Part shown: positions 12,562 to 13,145 of the stretch, piece after piece
How positions within the stretch are numbered: position 1 is the first letter of the stretch
How the letters are laid out: each line of letters begins with the position of its first letter
NCBI RefSeq assembly: GCF_016785185.1
Contig: NZ_JAEKDY010000100.1
Reading direction: 5' to 3' (one strand)
Length of the DNA stretch: 13,145 nucleotides
Source: Heyndrickxia sporothermodurans
GTDB taxonomy: Bacteria; Bacillota; Bacilli; Bacillales; Bacillaceae_C
The notes under the pieces: model-generated
Seen by the model: the letters and a program-made list of their open reading frames with translations, nothing else
What the model was told of the DNA's origin: nothing
Database searches by the model: none
Translations under genes and position numbers: made by a program

Positions 12562-12738
12562 TTGGGAAACGCAGTTCATGATAAAGATTCACAAGTGCTT
12601 TATTTAAAACAACGATTAAATATGTTTTTAGAAGTATTGGATTCCATTGATCCTGAAGATACAGAATTAGAAGACATCGATCGCTTAATCGAAATGATTG
12701 ACGATTTGGAAATGAAATGTGAGCAATTTAAAAAGTAA
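12562..12738 (+). CDS. SE1561 family small protein
   Basis: A TTG start behind AAAGGAGA (about 11 bases) opens 58 codons: 'MGNAVHDKDSQVLYLKQRLN', 'MFLEVLDSIDPEDTELEDID', 'RLIEMIDDLEMKCEQFKK'. The acidic, helical sequence with 'LKQRLNxFLEVLDSIDPE' and 'IDRLIxMIDDLE' fits the SE1561 family of small Firmicute proteins. These are predicted to be two-helix cytoplasmic proteins with no known role. It has its own promoter and a strong terminator and lies divergent to yfkAB. The good ribosome binding site, promoter and terminator make it a real gene despite its size. Confidence 0.85.
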   Translation: MGNAVHDKDSQVLYLKQRLNMFLEVLDSIDPEDTELEDIDRLIEMIDDLEMKCEQFKK

Positions 12739-12745
12739 GAGAAAG

Positions 12746-12774
12746 GTCAAACCAAATCAGGTTTGGCTTTTTTT
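12746..12774 (+). terminator. Terminator of the SE1561-family gene
   Basis: GTCAAACC (12746-12753) pairs perfectly with GGTTTGGC (12760-12767, one G-U) across a 6-base loop, followed by seven T at 12768-12774. Confidence 0.8.
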
Positions 12775-12806
12775 AAATAAGGAATTTGTGCGCGAAAAAG
12801 TTGGAC

Positions 12807-13001
12807 TTGAACCAGATAAGCCGACTAAGTGAGAGTAGGTCAACGGAGGAGCTGCATTTATTCGAGCAGGAAAAACGGTCTAAGCATGATCCAAGTGCAT
12901 GAAAGAACCGGATTCGAGCAGGAAAAGCGGCCCAAGCAAGATCCAAGTGCATGAAAGAGCCGGATTCGAGCAGGAAAAGCGGCCCAAGCAAGATCCAAGT
13001 G
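12807..13001. repeat. 52-bp tandem repeat array, interrupted by an insertion sequence
   Basis: Two full units (12861-12912 and 12913-12964) and a third partial unit (12965-13001) share TTCGAGCAGGAAAAGCGG, CCAAGCAAGATCCAAGTG and CATGAAAGAGCCGGA. A degenerate unit can be followed back to about 12807. Units two and three are identical over the 37 shared bases, while unit one differs at a few sites. The period is not a multiple of three and there is no ribosome binding site, so it is not coding in any constant frame. It is more GC-rich than its surroundings. The third unit breaks off at the insertion sequence. Confidence 0.8.
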
Positions 13002-13145
13002 AGAATGTATAAAATTTTGTGTAAATGGTCATAATTTTCTAATAATTATAACTAGGAGATGATCATTAATGCAAAATTTTAAGGACATGACAATCAGGGA
13101 ATTGGCTGGTCAATGTGAAACTGTTGACGATATACATGCCATGAT
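13001..13145 (+). mobile_element. Left end of an IS256-family insertion sequence
   Basis: The repeat unit stops at 13001 and a new sequence begins GAGAATGTATAAAATTTTGT, then GTAAATGG. This has the general look of an IS256-family terminal repeat, which begins with G and contains TTGTGTAAA near base 17. The transposase starts 68 bases in. The other end and the 8-9 bp target duplication lie outside the window. Confidence 0.7.
13069..13145 (+). CDS. IS256-family (mutator-type) transposase, N-terminus
   Basis: ATG 13069 follows AGGAG at about 10 bases and reads 'MQNFKDMTIRELAGQCETVD', then 'DIHAM', before the window ends. The 'ELxxxCxTxxDI' opening resembles the N-terminus of IS256-type DDE transposases, which cut and paste the element. 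Only 25 residues are seen, so the family is inferred jointly from the protein start and the terminal sequence. Confidence 0.65.
   Translation, partial: MQNFKDMTIRELAGQCETVDDIHAM

Noticed and set aside
12773..12991. Minus-strand frame across the 52-bp repeats
   Set aside because: The repeat period is not a multiple of three, so each unit is read in a different frame. There is no ribosome binding site.
9491..13001. CRISPR array
   Set aside because: The 21-bp and 52-bp arrays are contiguous tandem repeats without unique spacers, and no cas genes are present.

Overview
The window looks like the chromosome of a low-GC, spore-former-type Firmicute (Bacillaceae or Planococcaceae, for example a Bacillus or Lysinibacillus relative). 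The reasons are AT-rich DNA, strong AGGAGG-type ribosome binding sites, TTG starts, a textbook S-box (SAM-I) riboswitch, a FabHB-like ketoacyl-ACP synthase with a FapR-like operator, and a YfkAB / SE1561 gene pair. The species cannot be named from the sequence alone.

Layout. Positions 1-130 are the end of an IS3-like insertion sequence whose transposase starts on the minus strand at 53; it has removed the 5' part of a DUF5661 gene. Positions 340-1990 are a gene graveyard: an amino-acid racemase with most of its middle deleted, a minus-strand C-terminal scrap, and an unrecognised gene broken by two frameshifts and a stop. From 1981 to 3761 lies an intact three-gene operon (ArsR-type repressor, SRPBCC/AHSA1 protein, alpha/beta hydrolase) with a 9-bp inverted repeat around its -35 box. 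FabH follows on the minus strand (4207-5214) with its own promoter, probable FapR box and terminator. Then come a degraded coding scrap (5410-5562), an unusual M50 membrane protease with a helical C-terminal extension (5714-6826) and a five-helix membrane protein (6869-7381).

From 7476 onward there are small independent units: a GNAT acetyltransferase (minus), an isochorismatase-family hydrolase (plus) behind an 18-codon reading frame and mutually exclusive RNA hairpins, a CBO0543-like membrane protein (minus), a YxjG/YxjH-type MetE homologue under S-box control (minus), the radical SAM protein YfkAB (minus) and a divergent SE1561-family small protein (plus). Two intergenic repeat arrays (21-bp period near 9491-9637; 52-bp period at 12807-13001) occupy gene-free DNA. 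The second is interrupted by the end of an IS256-family element whose transposase runs off the right edge.

No large multi-gene defence or secretion system is visible. The best candidates for something not obviously described are the leader-ORF/hairpin arrangement before the isochorismatase gene, the M50 protease with coiled-coil tail and its membrane partner, the ArsR-SRPBCC-hydrolase operon, and the dispersed CTAAC-G-rich-GTTAG intergenic motif. All functions are inferred from reading the sequence; no database search was run.
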